Source: Flaviflexus ciconiae
Lineage (GTDB): Bacteria; Actinomycetota; Actinomycetes; Actinomycetales; Actinomycetaceae
Assembly (NCBI RefSeq): GCF_003971195.1
Contig: NZ_CP034593.1
Coordinates: 2,728,001 to 2,792,000 of the forward strand
Length of the DNA: 64,000 nt
Direction: 5' to 3'
This document shows, one piece after another, positions 44,935 to 54,993 of the stretch (its first letter is position 1; the number at the start of each line of letters is the position of its first letter). Under the pieces are notes generated by a model. That model had not been told where the DNA came from, ran no database searches, and saw nothing but the letters and a program-made list of their open reading frames with translations. The position numbers and the translations under genes are program-made.

Positions 44935-46073
44935 ATGGCCGAGACAATCCGTACGACGCACGTCGGCTCGCTGCCGCGTCCAACCGCCCTCATCAACGAG
45001 AACGTCGCGCTCTAGAAGGGCGAACTAAGCCGCGCTGACTTTGACGAGCGCCTCCAGACGCACATCAACGACGTTGTTGCCCGCCAGCTCGACGCCGGCA
45101 TCGACCTCGTCAACGACGGCGAATTCGGCAAGCCGGTCACCGAAGAGATCGAGCCGACCGCATGGGTCTACTACGCTTGGCATCGCTTCAACGGTCTCGG
45201 GTTTGCCGAGCACAATGATGGTGTCATGCCGAACGTGAACGAGGTGCCGGGCAAGTATGACGAGCCAGACGTGACGACCTACGCGAACAGGCGCGACTAT
45301 TCGGCTTTTAAGGAGGCGTACCTCTCCGATCCGTACAATGCGGGAATCATGGCGGCTCTCGACAGCCCAACCGCCCCGGCGATCATTGAGGACGTCGCGT
45401 ACGTCGGTCAGGATGCAGTTCGTGCCGACGCGGAAGGGCTCCGCGCAGCTCTCCGCTCTGCGGGCGCAGAGGGCCGAGGATTCATTTCCTCCATCTCGCC
45501 CGGCATGCTCTCTTCCATGGGCAACGCCCACTACGAGTCGCGCCACGATGCGGGCATGGCGCTCGCGGCCGAGCTCAACAAGGAGTACCGCGCCATCGTC
45601 GATGTTGGGCACACGCTGCAGATCGATGCGCCGGACCTCGCCGACTCGTGGGATCAGATGAATCCCGAGCCGACCGTCGAGGAGTACCTCAAGTACGTGC
45701 GCCACTCGGTGGAGGAGATCAACGAGTCGATCAGGGGAATCGACCGTGACAAGGTCCGCATCCATGTCTGCTGGGGCTCGTGGCACGGCCCGCACACCAC
45801 TGACATCCCGTTCGACGACATCGTCGACACGATCTTCGAGGCGAACGCCGGCGCGTTCGCCTTCGAGGCCGCCAACCCCCGTCACGCGTGGGAGTGGAAG
45901 ATCTGGAAGGATCGCACGCTCCCGGAGGGCACCAAGCTCATTCCCGGAGTCATCTCCCACAACACGAACATCGTGGAGCACCCGGAAACGGTGGCACAGT
46001 CGATCATCCGCTTCGCCGAGCTCGTCGGCCCCGAGAACGTCATCGCCTCGCCGAGAAGTACATGGGGCTGTAG
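44935..46073 (+). pseudogene. MetE-type (cobalamin-independent methionine synthase II) protein, amber stop and 3' deletion
   Basis: Gene of the short MetE-C family, which transfers methyl groups with a zinc site. It starts AETIRTTHVGSLPRPTALINENVAL, then has TAG at 45013-45015, and continues in frame with KGELSRADFDERL, DIVNDGEFGK-like (DLVNDGEFGKPV) and so on to FAELVGPENVIAS near 46050. There the expected region with the zinc cysteine (TDCGLGG...) is missing, and the reading joins, in another frame, LAEKYMGL-stop, which looks like the normal end. So about 30 codons have been deleted internally. Two lesions mark it as non-functional. A GTG or ATG after the amber codon (45226) could restart a shorter product. 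Confidence 0.8.
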
Positions 46074-46266
46074 GGCAGCGGGTCAGCCCGCGCGCGACGG
46101 TGCTCGGGGCAGCATAAGCAAGCTGGCCCTGTGCGAGGAAGGAATGCTCTGCTTCGCGCGCTGATACTGTCCGACCCCTTCGGAGGCGGCATCTCGTAAC
46201 TCCCGGCCTCGTCGACCTGGTCCGAATGCGGCTGAGGTAGTCGGCGTTGCGCATCTCTCTCGATTC

Positions 46267-46305
46267 GGTGGTGGCCCCGGGCTGCGTCAGTCCGGGGCCA
46301 CCACC
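46267..46305 (+). terminator. Terminator between the MetE-like and permease genes
   Basis: GGTGGTGGCCCCGG and its exact complement form a 14-base stem around an 11-base loop. The rest of 46074-46530 holds no gene I can recognise and probably includes the permease promoter. Confidence 0.8.
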
Positions 46306-46530
46306 CGCGCCTGCATGCTGCCGAGACGACGGACGAAGTCGATTTCTGCGGGCATGGGACTGGAGAGAATCTGTCAGCGGTGACGTTCATCCAGTGCTTT
46401 GGAGTTCGAGTTCTCGCACGGGCTGGCCGCAAGGGATGAATTCCGGTCGAACTCCTGAGATGAAATTGAGATCCATGTTACTCTTTGTCTACAAAAAGAG
46501 TCTTCCACAATGCCAGCGAGAGGAATCACC

Positions 46531-48042
46531 GTGTCCCACGCCTCGTCAGAAAAGGGTCGGCGCCAGAGACAGGCGCCGCACGACTCGACAGATTATGCGG
46601 CTGTACAAGGCGGCCTTGCCCCCGATGGGGCCGCGGTCGGCGAGATTGACCCCCACGATCACGAAGAGTTCATGCTGGAGCCCGTACCCCGGTTAGCGCG
46701 ACGTTCGTGGTTTGCAATGTTCGCCATTTGGGTTGGATTCGGCTATGTCCCTACGGGATTGATCGTCGGTGGTCAGCTGGCTGGTCAGGGCGGCACGGAT
46801 GGTATGCCCTTCGGTGAGGCAGTGCTCGCAATTCTCGTGGGAGAAGGCCTTCTCCTCGTTCTGACATTCCTGCTCGGCTTTGCCGCCATGAAGACGGGGC
46901 TCAACCTGTCCCTCATCTCGCGGATCTCGTATGGCAAACAGGGAATGATCGTCCCCATGCTCATCATGGCGTTGTTGACCCTGGGTTGGTTCGCCTCGAT
47001 CGTCGGAATGGTGGGAGAGATTTTCGACGCTGCCGTCGGCGACATCACCGGCATCACGATCATCAACGATCTATCGCTTGAGTACGTTCTGTTCTGCCTC
47101 TTCTGGGGCGCCGTCTTCACCTATTCCGCTTGGCGCGGCATTACAGCCATCGAGAAGATCTCGGCCGCTGCCGCCCCGTTCGTGTTGATCATCGCCGTTA
47201 TCGTCGCCTTTCTGATGGTCAACGAGTTCGGCGGATTTGGGAATGTCCTCGATGAAGCGGCTACACGCGATGGCATGAGCCAAGGAACGGCAGTCACCCT
47301 GCTGATCGGCGCCTGGATCGCTGGAGTTATCATGGGTGTCGATATCTTCCGATATGCCAAGAACCCCGTACATGTCTTCATCGGCGCGGCTGCCTGCTTC
47401 ATTCTCACGAACCCGCTTCTCAACATCATCGGGTACACCGGATCCATTGCAACGGGTGACTCCAACTTCATCGCATGGATGGCGGAGAACGGCGTGCTCT
47501 TGACGATTCTCGGAGCCGTCCTGTGGGTCCTCGCGCTGTGGACGACCAATATGTCAGAGCTTTACTGCAACGCTCTCTACGTCGGTCCTGCTGCCGAATC
47601 GAGCGGCTTCAGGATCAAACGGGGAAAGATTGTCATCGTCGTCGGCACGATCGGAACGATCATGGGAGCAATGGGCTTCTACGCGTACTTCTTCGCGGAC
47701 TTCATCACCGTGCTCGGCGCCGCATTCGTTCCGCTGGCAGGCCCGATTCTGGCTGACTTCTACATCGTCCGCCGGGCCGAATATGCCACAGCTGATCCCA
47801 ACCGGATGCCCGCGGTGCGATGGCCCGCCATCGTCTCCTTCGTGGTCGGCGCCATCGCCGGCATCACGTTCCAGTATTGGCTGCCGCTGCCTTTCGATTT
47901 CCCAGCCGGGATCGCAGCACTGGCTATAACGTTTGTCCTCCATCTGCTCCTGTCGAAGGCGCTCGCATCGCGTCCTGAACAGCAGCAGGTGGTGACCGAA
48001 GGGTTCGTCAGCCCCAGCGCAGGCGCAGCGCGCGTCATCTAG
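46531..48042 (+). CDS. NCS1-family permease (cytosine/purine/amide-type)
   Basis: Inner-membrane transporter of 503 residues. Twelve helices are visible, with NCS1 features PRLARRSWFAMFAIWVGFGYVPTGLIVGGQLA, FLLGFAAMKTGLNLSLISRISYGKQG, IGAWIAGVIMGVDIFRYAK and LWTTNMSELYCNALYVGP. It is closest in pattern to the cytosine permease (CodB) branch, but the substrate is better guessed from the two hydrolases that follow it on the same strand. GTG 46531 is preferred because GAGAGGA sits five bases upstream. It is the first gene of a permease-asparaginase-deacetylase unit. Confidence 0.88.
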   Translation: MSHASSEKGRRQRQAPHDSTDYAAVQGGLAPDGAAVGEIDPHDHEEFMLEPVPRLARRSWFAMFAIWVGFGYVPTGLIVGGQLAGQGGTDGMPFGEAVLAILVGEGLLLVLTFLLGFAAMKTGLNLSLISRISYGKQGMIVPMLIMALLTLGWFASIVGMVGEIFDAAVGDITGITIINDLSLEYVLFCLFWGAVFTYSAWRGITAIEKISAAAAPFVLIIAVIVAFLMVNEFGGFGNVLDEAATRDGMSQGTAVTLLIGAWIAGVIMGVDIFRYAKNPVHVFIGAAACFILTNPLLNIIGYTGSIATGDSNFIAWMAENGVLLTILGAVLWVLALWTTNMSELYCNALYVGPAAESSGFRIKRGKIVIVVGTIGTIMGAMGFYAYFFADFITVLGAAFVPLAGPILADFYIVRRAEYATADPNRMPAVRWPAIVSFVVGAIAGITFQYWLPLPFDFPAGIAALAITFVLHLLLSKALASRPEQQQVVTEGFVSPSAGAARVI

Positions 48043-48181
48043 AACTCGAGTCGCGCAGCGACCGGGCTGTTCCACCATTCTCTCGTGTCCCGGTGATCGG
48101 CGGCTGTCCTCAGGTGCCGACGGGCGGGAGCTGAGGCGGACATCGGGACGGGAACCAAGAATGCAGAAGGGGACGGATGAT

Positions 48182-49213
48182 ATGACGCTTCCGCGGATCA
48201 GCATTGGAGCTCTGGGCGGCACCATCGGGATGACGGCAGGACCAGACGGCACGGTCACTCCGCAGCTCGACGGCGACGACCTGGTCGCGGGGGTGCCGGA
48301 ACTCGCGGCGCTCGCACAGCTCCGCACCCACACCGTCACCACGAAGCCGTCACCGTCCATCACCTTGGCCGACCTCGGATCCGCGCTGGAATGGGCTCAC
48401 GCAGAAGTCGAAGGAGGAGCTCAGGGCATTGTCCTCACCCACGGCACTGACACCCTGGAGGAGACGGCATTCATCCTGGATCTCGTGTGGGGCCGACCTC
48501 AGCCGATCGTGCTGACGGGCGCCATGCGATCTGGGAGCCGATTCAGCTCTGACGGCCCCGCAAACCTCGCCTCCGCAGTCGTGGCAGCGGCGAGCCCAGA
48601 CGCTCGCGACGCCGGTGTTCTCGTCTGCATGAACGAAGAGGTCCATCTCGCGAGACTCGTCACGAAGGCAGATTCCCAGGCGCTTGAATCGTTTCAATCT
48701 CCCGGTGCGGGGCCTCTCGGATATGTGAGGGAAGGCGTCTTCCGACGTCAATGGCACGCACAGCGCACTGCCATCGACGCGGTGGAAGGTTCTGGGTCTG
48801 CGCCGGAAGACACGTGGAGGGACCGCCCCATGGTCAATATTCCGATCATCGAGGCAGGACTGGCGGACGACGGAGCGCTTTTCCGAGCCCTGATAGATCA
48901 CGGCGTCGGCGCGGTGGTAATCAATGGATCCGGCGTCGGGCATACATCGGCGTCGGCGGCTGAGCAGGTCCGGAACGCAGTCGATCACGGCGCGGCCATA
49001 GTCGTCGCCTCCAGGACTCATCAATCCGGCACAGCCCGAAAAATATACGGCTACGCCGGATCCGAGTCAGATCTGATGAGCGCCGGTGCGATTCTCGCTG
49101 GCCGGCTCAGTGCCCGGAAGGCTCGGTTGGCGCTTCGCGTCCTGCAGGATGTCGGGCTGAGCATTGAGGAGATGAGGGACGTTTTCGAACGTCATTGGGG
49201 TGGGCAGGCCTGA
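48182..49213 (+). CDS. Asparaginase (type I/II-like)
   Basis: Cytosolic amidohydrolase of 343 residues related to L-asparaginase. Both catalytic threonine loops are present: IGALGGTIGMTAG at the N-terminus and IVLTHGTDTLEETAF. VLTGAMRSGSRFSSDGPANL and GSGVGHTSASAAEQV form the rest of the active site and the dimer partner loop. No signal peptide, so it acts inside. AAGGGG lies before the ATG at 48182. It sits between the NCS1 permease and a deacetylase-type hydrolase, so the natural substrate may be a half-amide rather than asparagine. Confidence 0.9.
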   Translation: MTLPRISIGALGGTIGMTAGPDGTVTPQLDGDDLVAGVPELAALAQLRTHTVTTKPSPSITLADLGSALEWAHAEVEGGAQGIVLTHGTDTLEETAFILDLVWGRPQPIVLTGAMRSGSRFSSDGPANLASAVVAAASPDARDAGVLVCMNEEVHLARLVTKADSQALESFQSPGAGPLGYVREGVFRRQWHAQRTAIDAVEGSGSAPEDTWRDRPMVNIPIIEAGLADDGALFRALIDHGVGAVVINGSGVGHTSASAAEQVRNAVDHGAAIVVASRTHQSGTARKIYGYAGSESDLMSAGAILAGRLSARKARLALRVLQDVGLSIEEMRDVFERHWGGQA

Positions 49214-49275
49214 ATCGGAAGAGCCCTTAGAGCAATGAACAAATTTTGCCGATAAACTGAAAGGTAGCAAAGGAA

Positions 49276-50160
49276 ATGACGGAGAAGAACATCAAAGTAT
49301 GCATCGGCGTTCACGTCGACGCGGTCGGCGGCTGGCTCGGCTCCTATGAGGGAGAAGATTCGCCGAATGACATCCAGCGCGGAATGTTTGCCGGCGAGGT
49401 CGGTATGCCGAGGCTGAACCAGCTGCTGTCCCGGCGAGGACTCCCCGCCACATGGTTCATCCCGGGACACTCCATGGAAACCTTCCCGAAGGAGACAGAA
49501 GCCGTCGTCGAGGCCGGCTTCGAAATCGGACTCCACGGCTATTCGCATGAGAACCCAGTCTTCATGACGAAACAGCAGGAAGCGGATGTCCTGGGGAAGT
49601 GCATCGAACTATCTGAGAACCTGACGGGCAAGAAGCCTGTCGGCTACGTGGCGCCCTGGTGGGAGATGAGCGAGAGCACCGCTCAGCTGCTCGCGGATAA
49701 CGGCTTCAGCTACGACAACTCGCAGAGCTATCACGACTTCCTGCCGTTCTATGCGCGGGTAGGCGATTCCTGGACCAAGATCGACTACTCGAAGCCGGCG
49801 AAAGAGTGGATGAAGCCGCTGCAGCGCGGCAAGGAGGTTGACCTCGTTGAGATTGCGGCAAACTGGTACGTCGACGACCTCCCGCCCATGATGTACATCA
49901 AGGGGTATCCGAATTCGCACGGCTACGTGGCCCCACAGGTCATTGAAAAGCTGTGGACCGACCAGTTCGATTGGATCTACCGGGAGATGGATTATGCTGT
50001 CTTCCCGTTCACCATTCATCCAGATGTCTCAGGCCGTCCGCAGGTGCTCCTCATGCTTGAGCGCGTCTTCGACCATATCTCCCGCTATCCGGGGGTCGAG
50101 TGGTGCACGTTCGAAGACGTCGCAGCAGATTTCCGTGAGCGTTTCCCGTTTCAGGGCTGA
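49276..50160 (+). CDS. Polysaccharide-deacetylase-family hydrolase (PuuE/cyclic-imidase-like)
   Basis: Cytosolic protein of 294 residues with the NodB-type fold. Seen are [73 protein letters not shown] with the His-x3-His metal pair, [14 protein letters not shown], and [26 protein letters not shown]. The lack of a signal peptide and the pattern match the branch that includes allantoinase PuuE and cyclic imide hydrolases, not chitin deacetylases. It is the third gene of the permease-asparaginase unit. Substrate is inference. Confidence 0.88.
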   Translation: MTEKNIKVCIGVHVDAVGGWLGSYEGEDSPNDIQRGMFAGEVGMPRLNQLLSRRGLPATWFIPGHSMETFPKETEAVVEAGFEIGLHGYSHENPVFMTKQQEADVLGKCIELSENLTGKKPVGYVAPWWEMSESTAQLLADNGFSYDNSQSYHDFLPFYARVGDSWTKIDYSKPAKEWMKPLQRGKEVDLVEIAANWYVDDLPPMMYIKGYPNSHGYVAPQVIEKLWTDQFDWIYREMDYAVFPFTIHPDVSGRPQVLLMLERVFDHISRYPGVEWCTFEDVAADFRERFPFQG

Positions 50161-50247
50161 GGAGTAACCTCGACGACTCCAGCCAGCGCAGCGGATGCCG
50201 TAAGGCTCCTCCTGCCGCCGGAGATATCCGGGGCTCACAGGTGCCGC

Positions 50248-50279
50248 AATTCGGGCGGCCGCGCCACGCCGCCCGAATT
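50248..50279 (+). terminator. Terminator of the permease-hydrolase unit
   Basis: AATTCGGGCGGC and GCCGCCCGAATT form a perfect 12-base stem around an 8-base loop. The rest of the stretch 50161-50722 holds no recognisable gene. Confidence 0.75.
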
Positions 50280-50722
50280 TCGGCAAACGGGAAATGCGGC
50301 GTGGCAGGCACCTTCGAATCCGGAGGATCAGCTGAGGGCTCGAAAATTGGCGGTCGGCAGGGCCCGCGTCTCATCTGAGAGTGTAGCCCCGCGGTTCTTC
50401 CTCACCCCGACACGAGACCTCGGACGGATCAAGGAGAGTTACCTGCTCTCCGACATCATGCCCGACTGGCAGAGGTGGGGCGGCTCGTCACGCGGACTCT
50501 GAGTCTGCTTCCGACTGCCGATCGCTCGAAGCGATCACTCCAGGCGCTCGCGGATCTCATGTCAGCCTCAAACAGCATCTGAGCGCTGCTCAAGTCGGCT
50601 GCTCGATTCTCGTCCCAACCGAGCCTCGCTGCTCCTGACAGGGGACGGGCGTCAGTCAAGTGAGGTGGATACGGGCGGCTCAGCCGCGCTCCTGAGTCGG
50701 TGAGCGCCGAAGAATCCGCGTT

Positions 50723-51813
50723 CTAGAACAGCGTCGTCGACGGTTCCGCGAAACAGAGGACGGAGTCGACCGAAGTCTCGCCGATGATGGGGATGCCGTA
50801 GCTACGCGCCTTCTCGGCCTTTCCCGACTGTGAGTCGGGATCGCCGGCGATAACAACCTTCGTCGATCGTGCAATGCCCGCGACCTGCACCTCCTGGGCC
50901 GCGAAGAACTCCTCCCAATACTGCTGGGTCTTCTCGACCGGCCCGGTCACTGTCACTCGGTCGCCTGGCTGCAGCGTGATTGCCAGCGGAGAATGGCCAT
51001 CCTGCGGCCGCGAATCGCACGGCGCAGAAGCCTGCGGGATGTCGGCTCTGATCCCGAGGAGCTCCGACACTGAGGAGATGGTGCTCTGCTCCTGCTCGGT
51101 GATGATGCCGTCAGCTTCGGTCGCCCGGATGAGGAGGTGAACGTAGTCGAGGTGGAGACGTCGAAGATCTGCCGGGGACAGGCCGCTCTCCTCGGCGAAG
51201 CGGAGCAACTGGATCTGTTCTGTCTGGGACAGATATGGTCAAGCAGAACAGCGTCGAGAAGGGTGAAGTATCGCGCTTGTGTGACATCGTCGGGAATGTC
51301 GCGCGAGCCGATCGCGCGGTTCATCCACGCACCGTTCGCCAGGGTCTCCGGCGCTGCGGCCGCAGCGCCGCGATTGCGCAGCCGCTCCCGGGTGCAGTGG
51401 GGGTCGTGGATCGTGTATCCGCGGAAATCCAGCGATGCGCTGACGATCTTCTGCCAGTCGGGCGAGGTGCAGGCATCCTCGCGGATGAACGCCTGAAGGA
51501 TTTCAGCGGTCGCATAGGCATCGGTCAGGGCGCTGTGCGCATTGCTGTTCTGGATTCCCAGTGCTGCGCAGACCTGCCCCAGTTTGAAGTTCGGCAGGTG
51601 CAGTATCCGTCTGGCGATCGCCATGGTGTCGAGGAACGGGATCCGGCTGCCGTCGAGACGTCGAGCGGCGGTGAGCTCCCCCCTGCGCAAAATCCGCATC
51701 GAACCGCGCGTTGTGGTCGACGAAGACGCTCCCCGAGAGTTCAGCCGCGAAGAGGTCGGCAATGTCCTCGAACGTCGGGGCTCCGATGACGTCGCGTGCG
51801 GAGATTCCGTGGA
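50723..51813 (-). pseudogene. DnaQ-type exonuclease with C-terminal BRCT domain, truncated and frameshifted
   Basis: Remnant of a 3'-5' exonuclease. From 51813 downward one frame reads IHGISARDVIGAPTFEDIADLFAAELSGSVFVDHNARFDADF (exo II region), which lacks the exo I region that should precede it. A frame change at 51676-51681 (six Cs where five fit) leads to LTAARRLDGSRIPFLDTMAI and HSALTDAYATAEILQAF (exo III). A second change at about 51226 leads to LLRFAEESGLSPADLRRLHLDYVHLLIRA and a C-terminal BRCT-like domain (GDRVTVTGPVEKTQQYWEEFFAAQ, VVIAGDPDSQSGKAEKARSYG). The 5' end is cut where glpK begins on the other strand. Confidence 0.75.
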
Positions 51814-53276
51814 TACACCACCGGCATTCGTGCCCTCGTCTACGACCGGAACGCCGCCATTGTGTCGTCCGCCTACACCGATTTTCCCGTCTACCACCCC
51901 AGCCAGGACAGGGTGGAGCAGGACGCGTCAGAGATCTGGAGCGCGGGGCTCGCCATGATCCAGAAGGCGCTGGCCGGCGCGCAGCTCCAGCCCGAGGATG
52001 TGACCGCAATCGGCATCACCAACCAGCGCGCTACCACCGTCATGTGGAACCGAGACACCGGTGAGCCGATCTCCCGTGCCATCGTCTGGCAGGACACCCG
52101 CACCTCCGACCGTGCCGCCGAGCTTCTGCCCGAGTGGGGAGAGAAGGCATACTCCCGCCCCGGCTGGTCGCTGGCTCCCATCTACTCCTCGCTCAGCATC
52201 GAATGGATCCTCGACAACGTCGAGGGTGCGAGGGAGGAGGCTCAAGCGGGGAAGCTCGCCTTCGGCACCGTCGACTCGTGGCTCATCTACAAGCTCACCG
52301 GCGGAAGGGTTCATGCGATCTCCGCCTCGAACGCAACTGTTGCCGGCTGCTATGACCTCCTGGCGGATGAATGGTACGAGGAGTTCCTCACGGCCCTCGA
52401 CATCCCCATGAGCCTCTTCCCGAGGTGAAGGACGACTCGGGAATCTTCGGCACGACCGACCGGGACGTCCTCGGTGCAGAGATCCCCATCGGCGCCGCCA
52501 TCGCCGACCAGCACTCTGCGCTCTTCGCTCAGGGCTGCATCGAAGCGGGCACGGTCAAGTGCACGCATGGCACAGGAACGTTCCTCGACATGACAGTCGG
52601 AGACAAGCCGGTCATCGACACGACAAGTGGGCTCACATCTCAGATCGCGTGGCGGATGAACGGAAAGACCACGTATGTCATCGAGGGATACGCAGGCACG
52701 ACAGGAGCGGCCGGTCAATGGCTGCGCGACGGTGCCGGAATCATCTCCACCTCGGCAGAATCTGAAGAGGTTGCGAGATCGGTTCCAGACTCGGGCGGCG
52801 TCTATGTCGTCCCCGCCCTCACGGGGCTGTCCGCCCCGTACTGGGACCCGTACGCACGAGGCGCAATTCTGGGAATCACGCCCGGAACAACGCGCGGCCA
52901 CCTCGTGCGTGCGACCCTGGAGGGCATCGTCTTCTCCGTTCGTGACTTCATGGATGTCATGAGCGAGATGTCGGGGTATCCGATTACGAAGATCGCCGTC
53001 GATGGCGGTGCCTCGCAGAATGATCTGCTGGTGCAGATGCAGGCGGACCAGCTCAATGCGACGGTCACCCGCCCCGCAAACACCGAGGCAACAAGCCTCG
53101 GCGCGGCCTTCATGGCGGGTCTTGCGACCGGCGTCTGGGATTCCGTCGAGGATGTCCTCAAGCTCGTCGAGCTCGACGCGACCTTCGAGCCGCAGATCTC
53201 CGACGAGGAGCGCCAGGCCGCCTACATGGTCTGGAAGCGGGCAGTCGAGCGCAGTCAGGGCTGGGCTCGGAAGTAG
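51813..53276 (+). CDS. glpK: Glycerol kinase, 5' truncated and frameshifted
   Basis: Kinase that makes glycerol-3-phosphate. The frame begins at about 51813 with GYTTGIRALVYDRN; the true start and the first 15 or so residues with the phosphate-1 loop are missing and replaced by the exonuclease gene. It continues ITNQRATTVMWNRDTGEPISRAIVWQDTRT and FGTVDSWLIYKLTGG. At about 52424 one G is missing (CCGAGG where CCGGAGG is expected), so the frame stops at 52428. The next frame runs IPIGAAIADQHSALFAQ, CTHGTGTFLDM, VPALTGLSAPYWDPYARG and DGGASQNDLLVQMQADQL to 53276. glpD follows 24 bases later. Confidence 0.88.
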
Positions 53277-53300
53277 GGCGGCGAGGAGAGAGGTGAGGAG

Positions 53301-54275
53301 ATGAAACGGCTGACGATCCCCGAGGCGCAGGGGCAGGATTTCGACCTCATCGTCATAGGCGGCGGAATCACCGGCGCCTCAACCGCCCGCGAGGCCGCGC
53401 TCCGCGGACTCTCCGTCCTCCTTGTCGAGAAGAACGACCTCGCATCCGGCACATCCAGCAAATCATCGAAACTCGTCCACGGGGGCCTTCGATATCTGCA
53501 GACCTACCAGTTCCATATGGTTGCGGAGTCGCTGCGGGAGCGCGAAAAGCTGGTTAAGACGGCGCCGCACCTGGTGAAGATGAGGCCCTTCCTCTACCTC
53601 GTGTACGAGGGGGACGATTACGGGAAGGGCATGCTCAACCTCGGCCTCACCTTCTACGACGTCGCGTCGGGGGAGTGGCGCAAGCGCCGCCACTCGATGC
53701 TGTCGAAGGACGAGGTGCTCAAGCTCGAACCCCACATCAGTCAGGAGGGGCTCCTCGGTGCGGGGAAATACTATGACGCGCTCACGGATGATGCTCGGCT
53801 GACGATCGACACGGTGAAGAGCGCCTACGAGTACGGAGCGCAGCTCATCAACCACGCCGAGGTCACCGATCTCATCCTGGAATCGGGGCGGGCCCGGGGA
53901 GTGCAGGTGACAGACACGATCACCGGAGAGTCGGCGGAGATCCGCGGACGCCAGGTGATGAGCGCCGTCGGTCCGTGGACCGACCGGGTCCGGCAATTCG
54001 AGCACAGCACACAGAAAGGGCCCGGGCTCCGTCCCTCGAAGGGCATCCACATCGTCGTCAAGAAGTCGGATTTCCCCCTCAACAACGCGATCTTCCTGAC
54101 CTCGCCCGACGACGGCCGAACGGTGTGGCCGATCCCCTCGCTCGAGGAGGACCTCGTCTACATCGGGACGACCGATACGGACTACACGGGCGATCTCAAC
54201 CATGTCGTTCCGGAGCCCGAGGAGATCCAGTACCTCCTCAACGTAGCGAACAAGGCGATCCCCACGGCGAACCTG
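53301..54275 (+). pseudogene. glpD: Glycerol-3-phosphate dehydrogenase, 3' truncated
   Basis: Flavoprotein that oxidises glycerol-3-phosphate to dihydroxyacetone phosphate at the membrane. It starts at ATG 53301 with DFDLIVIGGGITGASTAREAALRG (FAD-binding), then SGTSSKSSKLVHGGLRYLQ, EVTDLILESGRARGVQV, GPWTDRVRQF and [22 protein letters not shown]. At about 54275, after KAIPTANL, the sequence joins a helicase gene that runs on the opposite strand. About 40 percent of the protein (C-terminal part) is missing. GAGGAGAGAGG precedes the ATG. With glpK it formed a glycerol-use operon that is now cut at both ends. Confidence 0.85.
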
Positions 54276-54834
54276 CTCCACAGCTCCTGCTGGAACTGCT
54301 CCATGATGTGGCGCGGGGTGACGACGAGGATGCGTTCGCCCCTGCCGCGCCTGATGAGCTCCGCCAGCGTCATCCCGATCTCGAGGGTCTTGCCCAGCCC
54401 GACCGCGTCAGCTATGAGAACACGACGCCGGGGTTGTCCGTGGAGAGCGCCTTGCGGACCGCGCTGATCTGATAGTCGAGCGGGTCCGGGAGCATCTGAT
54501 GGGAGACGGACAGCTCCTCCTGGTAGAGAGGGACCGGCGTCTGGCGCAGCGTGGTCTCCAGCCACAGTCGCGTCTGGCGGTAGCCGGGGGACCGGTCAGC
54601 CACAACCTCGACCTTCGTCGGGTCGAGGACCTCGATGTGATCGAGTGCGGTATAGAAGGTCGCTTCCTCATCGCGGACGTATTCCGACAGTCCGCGGACC
54701 TTGAGCCGATAGCCGTCGACCGAGCGGGCCACGTTGGTGATCATCCACATCTCGTCCCGCACAGCGACGACCGCGCCGGGCGCATAGTTGTGCTGAGAAA
54801 TCTGCGTCGTTGCAGATGTTTGTGTTTCACCCAT
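54270..54834 (-). pseudogene. SNF2/DEAD-type helicase, N-terminal part only, frameshifted
   Basis: First 185 or so residues of a Snf2-like ATPase. From ATG 54834 it reads [68 protein letters not shown] and [16 protein letters not shown]. At about 54430 one C is missing, and the next frame gives [54 protein letters not shown], with Walker A and the motif Ia region. It is then cut at about 54270 by the glpD fragment. The remaining helicase domains are absent. Confidence 0.75.
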
Positions 54835-54993
54835 AGAGCCATCCTATACAAACCTGAAAGCCGATCAGCCATCGAGGCCGACGATGTCCCCGCCTGTTCA
54901 CATCAGTAGCGCGCTTACACTTGTCCACTATGCACGTGCGGTGCGACAGAATGAGTCCTTGTATTCGACAACGGTCGATGACTAAATGAACAT

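Noticed and set aside
45025..46254. A 409-residue minus-strand frame over the MetE-like gene
   Set aside because: The plus strand encodes MetE motifs throughout; the minus product has no family features.
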